Source of the DNA: Macrolepiota albuminosa
Lineage: Eukaryota > Basidiomycota > Agaricomycetes > Agaricales > Agaricaceae
Reading direction: 5' to 3'
Length of the DNA stretch: 64,000 nucleotides
Assembly (NCBI GenBank): GCA_027475525.1
Contig: JAMWFC010000044.1
Span: 1,427,340-1,491,339, forward strand
This document shows, piece after piece, positions 54,295-64,000 of the stretch (the first letter of the stretch is position 1; each line of letters opens with the position of its first letter). The notes beneath the pieces were generated by a model. The model made no database searches. It was not told the origin of the DNA and saw only the letters and a list, made by a program, of their open reading frames with translations. The position numbers were made by a program, and so were the translations under genes.

Positions 54295-54513
54295 CTGTAC
54301 CATTGAAAGCTCTAGGTCCATGTTGTATGACCATTCCATCCATTTCCCGTCATCTTTATCCAGAATGTGCCCATTCCAACTCGTCGACACCTTCCTGACA
54401 GGCAAGACCATGGGATTCGACGAGTTATCAACCCTGCGCATATCAGCAATCTGGTCAACTGTAAGGGCAGGTTCTAGAGATGGGGTGACGGAGGTTTTGA
54501 ATTTGTTTATCAT
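54295..54513 (-). pseudogene. Copia C Gag N-terminus
   Basis: ATG 54513-54511 starts MINKFKTSVTPSLEPALTVD and runs KVSTSWNGHILDKDDGKWMEWSYNMDLELSMVQL before the LTR-A insertion. It lies about 180 bp inside the 5' LTR, a normal leader length. Confidence 0.75.
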
Positions 54514-55446
54514 GGTGATGTAGTGCACAATAGTAACATGATGCTGAAAACAATAGGTCGTCCGCACAAATCACGTGCAGGTCAATAAAAATGATACCCG
54601 GAGTTCCAGGAACACTATATCCAGTGTAAAAAGGTATACGGTCTTCGTCGATTCAGTCCAAGCATACAGAGCAGCAAACTCCCATAACCTGTTGGAAACT
54701 GAACCAGTGGGACCTAAGTAAACAAAGATACCGTAAGTATCTAATCCTCAGTCTGTGTAGCAATGACTTCATTCTGTACCTAAGTAAACACAGATACCGT
54801 AAGTATCTAATTTAAGGTACAGTTAGTTCATGTTGTAGTGTCCGTGTGGTAAGTTTGACTCACCCTCAGTCTGTGTAGCAATGACTGAGGGTGCTATTCG
54901 TACCATAGTGTGTCTATATACATTTAAGTCTGCTTTGTCTGCATAGGTGTGATTAGTGTGATATGATGTAAGGGTCAATGTCTTTGTGCCATGTGCTTAT
55001 GGTGCTGTGGCCATAGCAGCCCTGGATCTCAACACTTTTAACACTATCTGTTAGTACTATTTTCAGCTCTTGAGGTGCTCTGGTTCTTTAGCTACCATTC
55101 AGACAAGTTTGGGCCCTTTAGCACTGCTTTCAGACCACTTATATAAGCAGAAGTTTGCCTTTCTAACTTTCAAAGTCCGGAGTTTTCCTGCCTTATTTGT
55201 ACAGTTGTTTATTTAGAAAAGTTTCTAGTTTTTAAGGTTTTATTGTACTGTACAGTTGTTTCCCATGCTTTAAAGGCCACAGAAGTGTCCAACCTGGCAT
55301 AGGAAATCCCTAGACTTGTTTTCTTTGGATCTCCCTCTGCCAGGTGAGTAGTTATCATAATATTATCAGTATATATTCTAATATACATTGACTTTCCCTC
55401 TTCCAACTGTGTAACTGAGCCATGGCCTCCAGAGGCCACTCTTATA

Positions 55447-56093
55447 GCAGAAAAAGTCTCTACATTTTGATCTGGGAGCCTTCTCTTGCCTCTTTAGATA
55501 CTGGATTACTCCCTGCCCCTCTGTTGCTTCTATGACCCAACCAGCCCCCCAGGCACTTCCCTGAATGCTTCTGACTCTCAGAATAATGCTTAGAGTCACA
55601 AGCTTGCTCTGGAGACTCACATGCAGACTACTCAAGCTTCTCTCACCCTCTACACCACTGAACTTGCTGGATTATGTCAGGCCACATACACCATCTTCCA
55701 TTCCCTTCAGGCCCTTTTAAAGCACCTTCCTCCTACTCCTACCCCTCTCCACACATCTCCAGTCCCTTGCTTTGAGGCCTCCCCCCAGTTCATGCCAATA
55801 TTCCTTGCCCAGCACTTCCAGACATATTCAATGATGACTGAGCAATAAGCAAGCACTTCCTGCAGTCATGTGTCACCTATATTTAGCTCAGTAGTAAGGC
55901 TTTCTCCTCTGACACTCTCAAGATTGCCTGGGTTCTTTTCTACATGAAGTTTGGGCAAGCTTTGATATATGTGCTATGAGTTTTTTGATGCCTTAAAGGA
56001 ATGGAGAGTTTGAAAGTTGAAATTAGTTTGAGAATGAGTTTCAGACAAAATTCTTCTCCTTGGACTCTGCTAAGGTAGCAGCCTTCACTATTC
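55447..56093 (+). pseudogene. Ty3-2-like gag fragment
   Basis: Starts directly after LTR-B. 55621-55700 reads QTTQASLTLYTTELAGLCQATYTI, matching LTQASLTHHTAELSTLRQTTETI of Ty3-2 gag. 55855-56000 reads KHFLQSCVTYI ... DTLKIAWVLFYMKFGQA, matching RFLQSCLTYI ... DDLKIAWVLSYMKSRRA. Frames are broken and the sequence is A/T-shifted. It ends at 56093, against a ~50-bp reversed LTR-B scrap (AACAACTATACAGTACAACAAAA). Confidence 0.75.
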
Positions 56094-58073
56094 TAAAAAA
56101 ACAACTATACAGTACAACAAAATCTTAAAAATTTAAAAATTGCCTATGATTCTTTGTTGTAGACTCCTCAGTATCAATAACATATTTGTCACTTCAGTTT
56201 CCCTTTTTGGATGCCTGTTTTGGTGCCACCAGCCAGTTTCTTATTCTATCATTTATTTTTGTTATTTTTGGTAGCTTTTTTTTTATTTGTCTCTGCTTTT
56301 TTAGCTTGCTGTCATTTATAGATTCTTCTTTCTTCTTTTGGCCTTTTTCTGCATTCTATGCTTCTTTTAACACCTTTCTATTCATGTTTTCCTTTTTCTT
56401 TTTTAGTTATGCCAAACTGGGCATCATTAGATCAGATCTTTTTTTCTTGATCTAGATCATGATAATTTTTATGCCAATTTTGCTCCATCTGCTAGCCTAT
56501 AACCGAGTAACTTAGAGCCTTTGCTCTAGATTCAATCATTGTTGTATATGTTGCACAGCCCACTAGTTGTGCCAGCTCATTATTTCACTAAACAAGCTTT
56601 TAGTAGTTCAGTCATTTATAGTACTTACCATAATTTTATATTATTTAAATTATATAATATATGATATAGTATCATTGCTGCTATCTTATATAAGGTAGCT
56701 TTTTATTACACCACTTGTAGGACTAAATTGAATATCACTCTGGTTCTGTGGTGTGACTGTAAGCTATTGACATTGTTTTACTTTTTTGAACTTTTTGGGT
56801 TCAATTTCAGCCTATGAAAAGAATTACAATTCTAGATCTAAGGTCTAGACTGCTAGAAATTTTGAATATCAAACTTTAGTTGACACGCTGACAAGGATGT
56901 TGATACAACACTGTACCAGCAGTTAGAGACACACCATGCATCAGAAGTCAAAATAAACATTTAATTATGGGCTGAAAACTGTAAGCCTCCTGGTAGCAGT
57001 CTCAACAAAAATATATCTCTAAAAACATCCCAATAAATACATAGAAAGTTACAGAACAACAGGCTGGGACCAGCTCAAACTATCAGCTCAACAATAGTCC
57101 AACCACTGTAATAGAGAGGGGAAGCATGGGAGCTGGCAGAAGTGACAAAATAGGATTAATTTGTGATGATCTAGATCAAGATCAGATCTCACAATGCCTG
57201 ATTTGACATGACTAAAAGGAAAAAGGAAAAGAAGCATGGAAGGGTGTGAAATGCTTAAGCTGGAGTTTGTTGAGAAACCTCTGCATTCTGGAAAATTAGA
57301 ATTTGCAACTCAAAATATTAATATCTCAAGTTTGTCAACTAGTTAGTATGAATTGAAAGTCATATTCTACACTAGCAAGCCCCAGAACTATTAAGTACTA
57401 CTTGCTACCAAGTACTACAATGTCAACTCATTAGTAAACTGAGTTTGACTATGAAGGTGAGACCTTTGCACAGTCATTTATGTATCCAATGGCCATGCCA
57501 GCAGACCAAGACTAAGTGCCATCTCCTGAACCACCAGTAGTGGCAGCAGTGGAGGGTACTCCACTGCAGCCTCAAGGAATGCCATGTGGCACTCAGTAGA
57601 CTGAGCAATGGCCAGCTCAAGTGGCAGGTGGTCATAACAACCCATAAGCAGGATGAGACACCCTAGCATTAGATAGTAGAGATGGTCACCTGCCTGCAAG
57701 GCCTGGAAGATTGACTGTGATCCAGAATGTTTTGGAAGGTCAAAGACCTTCACAATTCACAGATAGGACGCATGGGCCAGAATTGGGCAGTTGGTGGGCA
57801 CTAGTTAAATTGACATTGATGGCCCTGAAGCAATCCAGCCCAGAGCAGGGGACACCAGAGGTCCACTGAGAAGATCAGGAAACATTGGACAATAAGGAGG
57901 GTAGGCACCACAAGTCCACCCTACAAGTGCAGGTGTTGTTGGTATGGGGCAAGTACCCTGCAATTGCCAAGGATACTACACAAACAAGGCTAGGACTGTA
58001 CATGCTGAAGCATATTCATATAGTACAGACTAGAGGTAAAATTGTACCTCCTGAAAACTCATTAGAATATATT
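56094..58073. other. A+T-rich remnants, including a diverged LTR and an inverted repeat
   Basis: 56600-56900 resembles the TGTAACA LTR at 44588 (ATATAAGGTAGC; GTGTGACTGTAAGC). Segments near 56360-56470 and 57150-57245 are inverted copies of one another (GATCTTGATCTAGATCAT core). Around 57900 the plus strand can read SPPYKCRCCWYGAS, perhaps a decayed zinc knuckle. No intact gene. Confidence 0.4.
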
Positions 58074-58872
58074 TGTCATGACTCCTTCATTTAAGACTAC
58101 TCTGAGACACCCCCAGAACCTCATCCAGAGCTCTCTTGCCAATCTCATGATACAAGTCCCACTATCACAACTGCCAGAACTACTATCACATGCATCAAAC
58201 CCCACCATCATGCATGTTCCCCGACAGCCCTGCATCACAGACCCCAGGACCACCTGCCAGCATGGCCATTACCCTGCAATCAACAATCAGATCATGTCAA
58301 TCACCCTGGCTATCACACATCACAGCCTTCTCTCCATGACAATTGATCATGTGCTCTGTATGTGTGATCTCTAATATACAACTGCCCTCCTTCCACTAAT
58401 GCCCATCAACTTCTGGAACTGCCCCAGACATCTTGGAACTCCTGAGAAACCTAGAGTGACCCCCACATATACTTAAAGAGTAGCTACCTACTTGTAGTAC
58501 CTTAGTCTTGATATTACACTGATTTGTTTGCATGCCCCTTTTGCTTTGACTGGTACATGCTGACTGGCATGCTTTGACTGGCATGCTTTGACTTATATGC
58601 ATGCTCTTGAGATTGGTACGCACTTTGTAACTTAAAGTTCATTAACTCCAGTCTCATCTTAGAATCCCCAGTTCTTAACTCAACTCTAATCCCATCACCC
58701 TTTTAACTTCTTCAAATCCCTGGACTAAGTCCCTTACCCCAGAAATCTCTTGTTCATGTCTTGAATCCTGGAGCATAGTCCAGAGTTCCAGACACCTGAG
58801 TACATGTAGATCAAGTCCACCTTGTAAGAGCATTGCTTTCCTAGAAAGCCCTCAACTTAGCAGAACCTGACA
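58074..58872 (+). repeat. LTR-A solo LTR, TSD ATATT
   Basis: 799 bp, TGTCATGACTCC...AACCTGACA, flanked by ATATT (58069-58073 and 58873-58877). Strong C-to-T/G-to-A decay relative to the 42-kb and 53.5-kb copies. Confidence 0.92.
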
Positions 58873-59605
58873 ATATTGATTTTCATGTACATATCCTAGA
58901 GCTTAAAGCTCAGGCATACATGCAGCAGAAGATGCATTGAGACTTAATGGCCTCAACACCAGAGGGAGCAAATCTCATCCCATCAATTCCAGTGAGGGCA
59001 AGACTTTCTCCCTATTTGAAGAAAGCTATGAGTAACATTTATGCTCCTCAGCAACTAGGGGGAGTTGGAAAAACAGTTTGCCACAAGGTTCCATGCTGCA
59101 CAAAGGCAAGAAGCATTCCAAGGTCACACTGGGTGACCTCAGTCCATGGAGGAGTCCACCACTACTAGACCAGGAGTGGTCAGAGAAGCATGAGATGGAA
59201 GATGCCACCTCAGCACAGGTCAAAAGCAAGTCAGAAGAGAGGAACTGTCAAGGCCATACTTTGATAGACAATCAAAGTATATTGTTCAAAGGATGGACAC
59301 CTGTAGATGCCATGCAAGAGCAGTATCTCAGATGAGCAGAGTGCATGGATCAAGAATGGAAGGACTCAGCCATACATCCAGGCAAATGAGCTGGGGAAAA
59401 TGGTGGTAGACAGTTACTACCTCATTGGAATGTTGGAACTCCAATACATGGTGCAGGTCAAAGGCCTGTGTGAGCATTCTCTACTATTCTACTAGCAGAG
59501 GGTAGGAATAAGACACCAGGTTTGACTAAGGCAACTAAGGTGTACAATAATAATATGCACCAGCACCTCAGTAGTATAATCAATGATGCAGTGAGTGTGC
59601 CCTTA
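58873..59605. other. Unassigned degenerate coding-like sequence
   Basis: The open frame 59078-59335 (MPQGSMLHKGKKHSKVTLGDL...) and neighbours look like remnants of a repeat-borne gene, in continuity with sequence left of the LTR-A insertion. No family recognised. Confidence 0.3.
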
Positions 59606-59933
59606 CACTGGCTCAAAAAACTGCCCCAATGTTTGGCTCTTTTGAAAAGATTCACATGGTGTGCATCAATTATCTAAGCAAAAAATCGTGGAAAATCACA
59701 TAGCATACACCTACATCCTGGCTTCATCATGACGTATAGATCATGTGATTTGGACAAGAACTCGCTGATTAATAAATCAAACAAAATATTCAACCATTGG
59801 GCCAGTTTTTTGACTCATTCTAATTTTCATATTTTCTCAACACTTTTCAGCAGTAGAAGATGGAGACACCTTGTGGAAAGTATAAACAATGTCATGTGAC
59901 CTTGTTTGTACTAATTTGACATGTTCAACTTTT
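59606..59933 (+). mobile_element. Tc1 end fragment (terminal repeat plus leader)
   Basis: Starts CACTGGCTCAAAAAACTGCC after TA (59604-59605). The ~225-bp terminal repeat and ~100 bp of leader match the Tc1 right end (18735-19066) in opposite orientation. Truncated at a T-run just before the transposase start. Confidence 0.8.
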
Positions 59934-59967
59934 TTTTTTTTGGTTGTAGTGTTTGGTGTAGAAGAAT

Positions 59968-60819
59968 CACTGCTGGCAGCAGAAGCTGTTTTCTTTGGAA
60001 AAATTAAAAAAGAAACATGTTATGTGACTTCCATGACATGTTTCCTTGAGAAATACATAAGCATTTTCTCAGTGTAAAAGTTAAGAAAAACTTCACCTAT
60101 TTTCTGACTGTTTCCTATTATAAAATCACATCTTTTTACCATCTTTTTGCCAGTGTAAACACACTGGAAATGTTTATAATTGTTCTTTCTATGTTGCTCA
60201 AAGATATAGAAATCATATTTCTCATAGAACTAGGCTTGGAAGAATTTAATCTCTTTTTTGAATTTTTCTCTTAGATATTTTTATTCTTTTTCTTGAGGAA
60301 ATATGTGAGAAAGAAATACATTTCATTTTTCAAAGGTAAAAATGTCATGAAAGCATTGTTTCTCTATTTGTGTTGCCATTGAGTTACTGCTGACTCTCAA
60401 ATCAACTCTCTCAGGGGCTCTCTGATTGAGTCAATTCCTTTCTCACATATTGCTATTAGATATATGTTATAACTTTCTTGTTGTATTTGACTAAGAAAAA
60501 GAATAAAAGTATCCAAGAGAAAAATTTAAAAAAAGAGATTAAATTCTTCCAAGCCTAATTCTATGAGAATGTGATTTTTGTATCTTTGGGCAACATAAAA
60601 AGAACAATTATAAACATTTCCAGTGTGTTTACACTGGCAAAAAGATGGTAAAAAAATGTTATTTTATGATAGGAAACATTTAGGAAATAGGTAAAGTTTT
60701 TTTAAACTTTTATACTGAGAAAATGCTTATATATTTTTCAAGAAAACATGTCATGGAAGTTGCATAACATGTTTCTTTTTTAATTTTTCCAAAGGAAACA
60801 GCTTCTGCTGCCAGCAGTG
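59968..60819. mobile_element. CACTG-end foldback element with ~330-bp arms, TSD AAT
   Basis: 852 bp. Arms ~59968-60295 and ~60490-60819 are inverted copies over their whole length, sharing for example AAACATTTCCAGTGTG and ACAATTATAAACATTTCC. Ends CACTGCTGGCAGCAG and CTGCTGCCAGCAGTG; AAT flanks both (59965-59967, 60820-60822). Same end type and 3-bp target duplication as 34441-34643. Confidence 0.8.
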
Positions 60820-60949
60820 AATGTCTGGCATCACTGCTGCCATCACTCATCCTGCAGTTGGCACAAGGCAGGGCCTCATAGTTGGTTGCTATTGTCACCC
60901 CAAGGAAATGCAGTTACACACTATATGTGGGGCTCCAATCACTTCCTTT

Positions 60950-62400
60950 GGTTCCCTCCTCCTCTCTAACTCACCCTATATCTTCTCTCTCCCTGTCTGA
61001 ACCAAAGTCCATACCAATATCCACTAAAATCCCAGGCTCCTTGAGGTAGTTGTCTGGCAGGGAGCTTTTGTAAGGGCGACCTCTAGAGGCTGTGGCTCAG
61101 TCACACAGCTGGCAGAGAGAGATCCAAAGTGTATTAGAATATATACTGACAATATCAAGGTAGCTACTCACCTGGCAGAGGGAGATCCAAAGAGAACAAG
61201 TCTAGGGATTCCCTATGCCAGGTTGGACGCTTCTGGGGCCTCTGAAGCGTGGGAAACAACTGTACAGTACAACAAAACCTTAAAAACTCGAAAATTGCCT
61301 ACACAAACACTTGTACAAATAAGGGGCAAACTCTGGCAAACTCTGGCTTATATAAGCGGTCTGGAAGCGGTGCTGAGTGGGCCCACACTTGTCTGAATGG
61401 TGGCTAAAGAACCAGAGCATCTCAAGGGCTGAGAGTGGTACTAACAGATAGTGTTGAAAGAATAGAAACAGTAAAATGAAATAATGTCAGAAGAAATAAG
61501 AGAATGAATGGAAGGAGAGTGAAGAAATAAGGAGTGAGAAAAGGAAGAAATGAGGAGTCCCCTGACAGCTTTTGTTATCTATTACTCTGCACCACATGCT
61601 TATGACTTTTTTCTTTGGTGTAGCTTTCTTACCATATCTTGGTTTAGTTAACTCCATGTCAAGGGAGAATCTGTCATTTATAGACTTAAGCCAATGGTTA
61701 ATTACCTCCTTCCTGTCGAAGAGAACATTTTTGTTTTGAATTATTCTCTTGCACCTAAGCTTCCATATCAGGTAGGCCGATTCGACCATGATTATTTTGT
61801 ACAGCCTTGAAGGTCCTGGAAGGCTCCTTCCCTTCTTAGTCTTGAACCTGGCCAATGGCACACCAAGGACCGTCCCAAGGGTTGGTCTATACCATGGTGA
61901 AGTTTCCTTTCTTTTTCCACAGTGCTTTGGCTGCCTCCCAGATTTTGCTCCTGCCAGCAGTTTTGCACTCAGTCAGGATGTGGGCCAGTGATTCCAGAGT
62001 GTGGCAGTGGGCATGCATTTCCTGTTCTTGGAGGTCCAGGCTCATAGTGGGCCTTAGCCAGTGGTCACCTATCAGATACGCATCATGTGTTGCTATCTAC
62101 AAAAAGTATCTTTGTTTCTTTAAGAAGTCTTTGCATTATTGTTTCTTCCATACTTTTGTGTGGATAGGTCTGCTCCCAAAGATTTTCTCTGCACAATCAG
62201 CTATGTGGTCAAGGTTCTTATTTGTGTGTGTTCTTGACAGAGTATTTTTCTTCTCCTTTATTGATCTTATAGCTTTGTATGCTGATTTCTGCATGGTCGC
62301 ACTCAGTTTTGCACCTGATATTACCCAAGCTGGGTCAATCTGCATGTTGAGCCCTGTTTAGGCTTCTACTGTGGCAGTGCTGGCCAGCTTGTTGGCCCCC
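60950..62400 (-). pseudogene. LINE-3 C-terminal domain after RNase H
   Basis: Minus strand fragments MQKSAYKAIRSIKEKKNTLSRTHTNKNLDHIADCAEKIFG, LYKIIMVESAYLIWKLRCKRIIQNK and INDRFSLDMELTKPRYGKKATPKKKVISMWCRVIDNK, then after LTR-B SLPDNYLKEPGILVDIG. The order matches the region downstream of RNase H in basidiomycete LINEs. Frames are broken several times. Confidence 0.65.
61069..61567 (-). repeat. LTR-B solo LTR (minus), TSD GCTTT
   Basis: 499 bp, TGTAAGGGCGACC...CCCCTGACA, reverse complement of LTR-B, flanked by GCTTT (61064-61068 and 61568-61572). Retains CpG, so it is relatively recent. Confidence 0.93.
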
Positions 62401-62880
62401 TTGTTTCTGCAATGGCCAGAATAGCCTTTAGCAAGTCCTTGTCCTCTGCTTTTGTAGTCTTGCAATGGTAACCCATGCTAGGGCTGCATTTGTGGTGTTG
62501 AGGTAGCCAGAGTCCTCATTTTTCTCTAGGTTTCTTGTAACTAAGTTAATTGTGTACATCAAGTCTACCTCAATCTCAATATTTGCATTGACTAGACTAT
62601 GCTTTATTGCCTTTTTCAGCATAAGAAGCTCTCCTGTCTAGTTAGACTGGGTGAAATCCTGCAGCACTTTTATGCATCTGTTCAGGGGGTTGTCCTCAGA
62701 GTAGTAGACCCTGGCCCCTGCACTTGCATTAGCATCTCCATTACTTTTATGCATCTGTTCAGGGGGTTGTCCTCAGAGTAGTAGACCCTGGCCCCTGCAC
62801 TTGCATTAGCATCTCCATTGTGTAGGCATGATCCATCTGTTATGAAGATCAGGCACTCAGCCATGGTTAGTGCAGGGCTC
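62401..62880 (-). pseudogene. LINE-3 RNase H domain
   Basis: Minus strand: MAECLIFITDGSCLHNGDANASAGARVYY (first catalytic Asp in TDGS), SEDNPLNR, then KKAIKHSLVNANIEIEVDLMYTINLVTRNLEKNEDSGYLNTTNAAL (E and D region; VDLMY where VSDSKY is usual). A 77-bp tandem duplication (62666-62819) splits the first motif from the rest; without it the frame is continuous here. Confidence 0.75.
62666..62819. repeat. Exact 77-bp tandem duplication (7 of 7)
   Basis: 62666-62742 equals 62743-62819, in the LINE-3 RNase H. The duplicated protein segment (NPLNRCIKVMEMLMQVQGPG) would otherwise occur once. Confidence 0.9.
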
Positions 62881-64000
62881 CATTGTGGGAGAACTCATGA
62901 CTTCTTGCCCTTAGTGATGACCCTAAATAAATCTGCCAGGTTTCCTTTGGTAACCATCTTTGCATCAAAGTATATCCAACCCTCCTTGATGGGGCTCGCA
63001 CTTTCCTGGGTGCTGGCAACATTTTGTGGAGGGGGGACTTGTCTTGGGTCCCATTTGGGGGGGAGGGTATCCAGCAGCTCTTTAGCTCTTGTAGCGCAGC
63101 TATGTGGCATGAGACAACCAGTCCTCTCTTCCATACTATTGCATGCGCTGCATTTGCATTTGTCAGATGATCTGTGACCCACATGTGCCAGTATGCAGGC
63201 CAGTAACTCAGCATTACCCATCATCAACTAGTGGTTGCTCTTTAGGCAAGAACTTACTCCTTGGTTCAAGTAGCAAATCCTTCTGCTAGCCTCTCCATGG
63301 TACCAGATTGGTCTCAGGTTTAGGAAATCTTTGCTCAAGGACAGGCCATCAGTTCTCACACTGTACTTTCTAGCTGTGTGTATGAGGGACCTTAGGTCCT
63401 CTTAGAGCCCTGCTCTGGATGAGGTTGCTGGCATCCATGATTGGAGGAAGGTGTTCACCCTCACTCAGGGGTTGATATGTTGTTCAGAGGTTGGCACAAT
63501 CAAGGCAAATAGAGCATCCACAATACATGCTCAGAGAAGGCAGGCAGGACCAAAGCTAAGATACGACCTCAGCCACATCATGTTGATGGCCTTGTTTCTT
63601 GCTGCTAGGTCTAGGAGAGCCCTTTCCCCTTTGTTTTGTGGTGCATACAAGATGTGTTTGGCCACAGAGGCTCTCTTGTTGTGCCAGACAAAGGCTCTTA
63701 TTTTCCATATCAGGGCTCTATCAATTTCAGCCAGCATTCCTTGGACTTGTGAAAGGTATTGGGTCATGCCTCCTATGACTATCTAAACAATCAGGCATCT
63801 CCCTTCTATAGAGGGGTCTTGATGATATTGTCATTATGCTGCTGAAGCATAATGATCTCATCCAGGAGGCCAGTAATCACTATCTGGGCCACAAGGTCTG
63901 CCAGAAATGCAGATTCCGGTGGCACTTGCTGTCCAGTAGAAATGAATTGTCTTCAGATAGCCTCTGCCTGAGGGTCCAGCATCTCTGAAGGTGTTCTAAT
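62881..64000 (-). pseudogene. LINE-3 RT C-terminal region and cysteine-rich linker
   Basis: Minus strand: near the right edge ...MTQYLSQVQGMLAEIDRALIWKIRAFVWHNKRASVAKHILYAPQNKGERALLDLAARNKAINMMWLRSYLSFGP, the thumb-side segment after the RT core in fungal LINEs. Then CKCSACNSMEERTGCLMPHSCATRAKELLDTLPPKWDPRQ, with paired cysteines, leading into RNase H. It extends past the window edge. Confidence 0.7.

Larger units (their letters stand above)
48798..55034 (-). mobile_element. Copia C: Ty1/copia element, near full length, inactivated
   Basis: LTRs 48798-49076 (279 bp) and 54690-55034 (345 bp, including an imperfect 66-bp internal duplication), each TGTTGAGATCC...TTTCCAACA on the minus strand. 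Target duplication CTTTT at 48793-48797 and 55035-55039. Gag, protease, integrase, RT and RNase H follow in one minus-strand frame interrupted by stops and by a solo LTR-A in gag. Confidence 0.92.
48686..55446 (+). repeat. LTR-B (5' LTR of a decayed Ty3 element), split by copia C
   Basis: The first part is 48686-48797 (TGTCAGAGGACTCCTC...), and the remainder 55040-55446 (...CCAGAGGCCACTCTTATA). Copia C sits between, with its CTTTT duplication. It is followed at 55447 by GCAGAAAAAGTCTC, the same sequence that follows the Ty3-2 5' LTR, and by gag remnants. So it is the 5' LTR of a Ty3-2-like element. Confidence 0.8.
60823..64000 (-). mobile_element. LINE-3: non-LTR element, C-terminal half (continues beyond window)
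   Basis: Minus strand from the right edge: RT C-terminal region, cysteine-containing linker, RNase H and a conserved C-terminal domain, interrupted by a solo LTR-B at 61069-61567. Removing LTR-B and one GCTTT joins MWCRVIDNKS to LPDNYLKEPGILVDIGMDF. The endonuclease and RT core would lie to the right of 64000. Confidence 0.75.

Noticed and set aside
54690..54850. Eighth 77-bp duplication in the copia C 5' LTR
   Set aside because: The period is 66 bp and the copies differ, so it is a natural duplication and not part of the 77-bp set.
1..64000. CRISPR arrays, operons, ribosome binding sites, rRNA genes
   Set aside because: None seen; introns and element types show a eukaryotic fungal genome, and the repeats are transposon-derived.

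Overview
The window reads as a chromosome segment of a basidiomycete fungus, probably an agaricomycete. The evidence is one G-protein alpha gene with seven short introns (48-63 bp, GT...AG), a chromodomain Ty3 element, Tad/I-like LINEs, a large basidiomycete-type DDE transposon and almost no other host coding sequence. It is essentially a repeat-filled interval around one intact host gene.

Layout. 1-~7.1 kb: 3' two thirds of a non-chromodomain Ty3 element (Ty3-1), with a textbook -1 frameshift site between gag-protease and pol. 7.1-10.07 kb: host sequence with the complete 353-residue Galpha gene. 10.07-27.43 kb: one Ty1/copia element (copia A, minus strand) bounded by its two LTRs and a 5-bp target duplication (AGAGC). 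It has been split by nested insertions: an LTR-A solo LTR, which contains a Tc1 transposon, which contains a chromodomain Ty3 element (Ty3-2); elsewhere in copia A sit LTR-A/LTR-B remnants and a 3.06-kb DDE transposon. 27.4-31.65 kb: very A+T-rich decayed repeats (nested MITE, LTR-B, LTR-A, LTR-B). 31.65-34.4 kb: a CpG-containing island with unidentified, probably spliced minus-strand genes and local duplications. 34.4-37.0 kb: a CACTG-type MITE, a cysteine-cluster ORF, a tandem tRNA-derived SINE, an LTR-A and a second SINE. 37.5-41.6 kb: decayed LINE. 41.6-44.9 kb: an unknown degenerate ORF family, interrupted by a solo LTR-A and ending in a polypurine tract plus LTR. 44.9-47.2 kb: repeat remnants. 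47.2-48.7 kb: LTR-A and a LINE RNase H remnant. 48.7-56.1 kb: an LTR-B/Ty3 gag remnant interrupted by a nearly full copia element (copia C, minus), itself interrupted by a solo LTR-A. 56.1-59.6 kb: A+T-rich remnants and LTR-A. 59.6-60.8 kb: Tc1 end and a CACTG foldback element. 60.8-64 kb: LINE on the minus strand, interrupted by a solo LTR-B.

Target-site duplications let the insertion order be read directly, and removing the insertions rejoins interrupted reading frames in several places. The inactivating lesions I checked in copia C, Ty3-2 and the DDE transposase are mostly C-to-T or G-to-A changes at former CpG sites, which points to cytosine methylation and deamination (or a RIP-like process). 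Separately, seven tandem duplications all have a period of exactly 77 bp. They fall in unrelated sequences and deleting them repairs reading frames, so I interpret them as assembly-junction artefacts.
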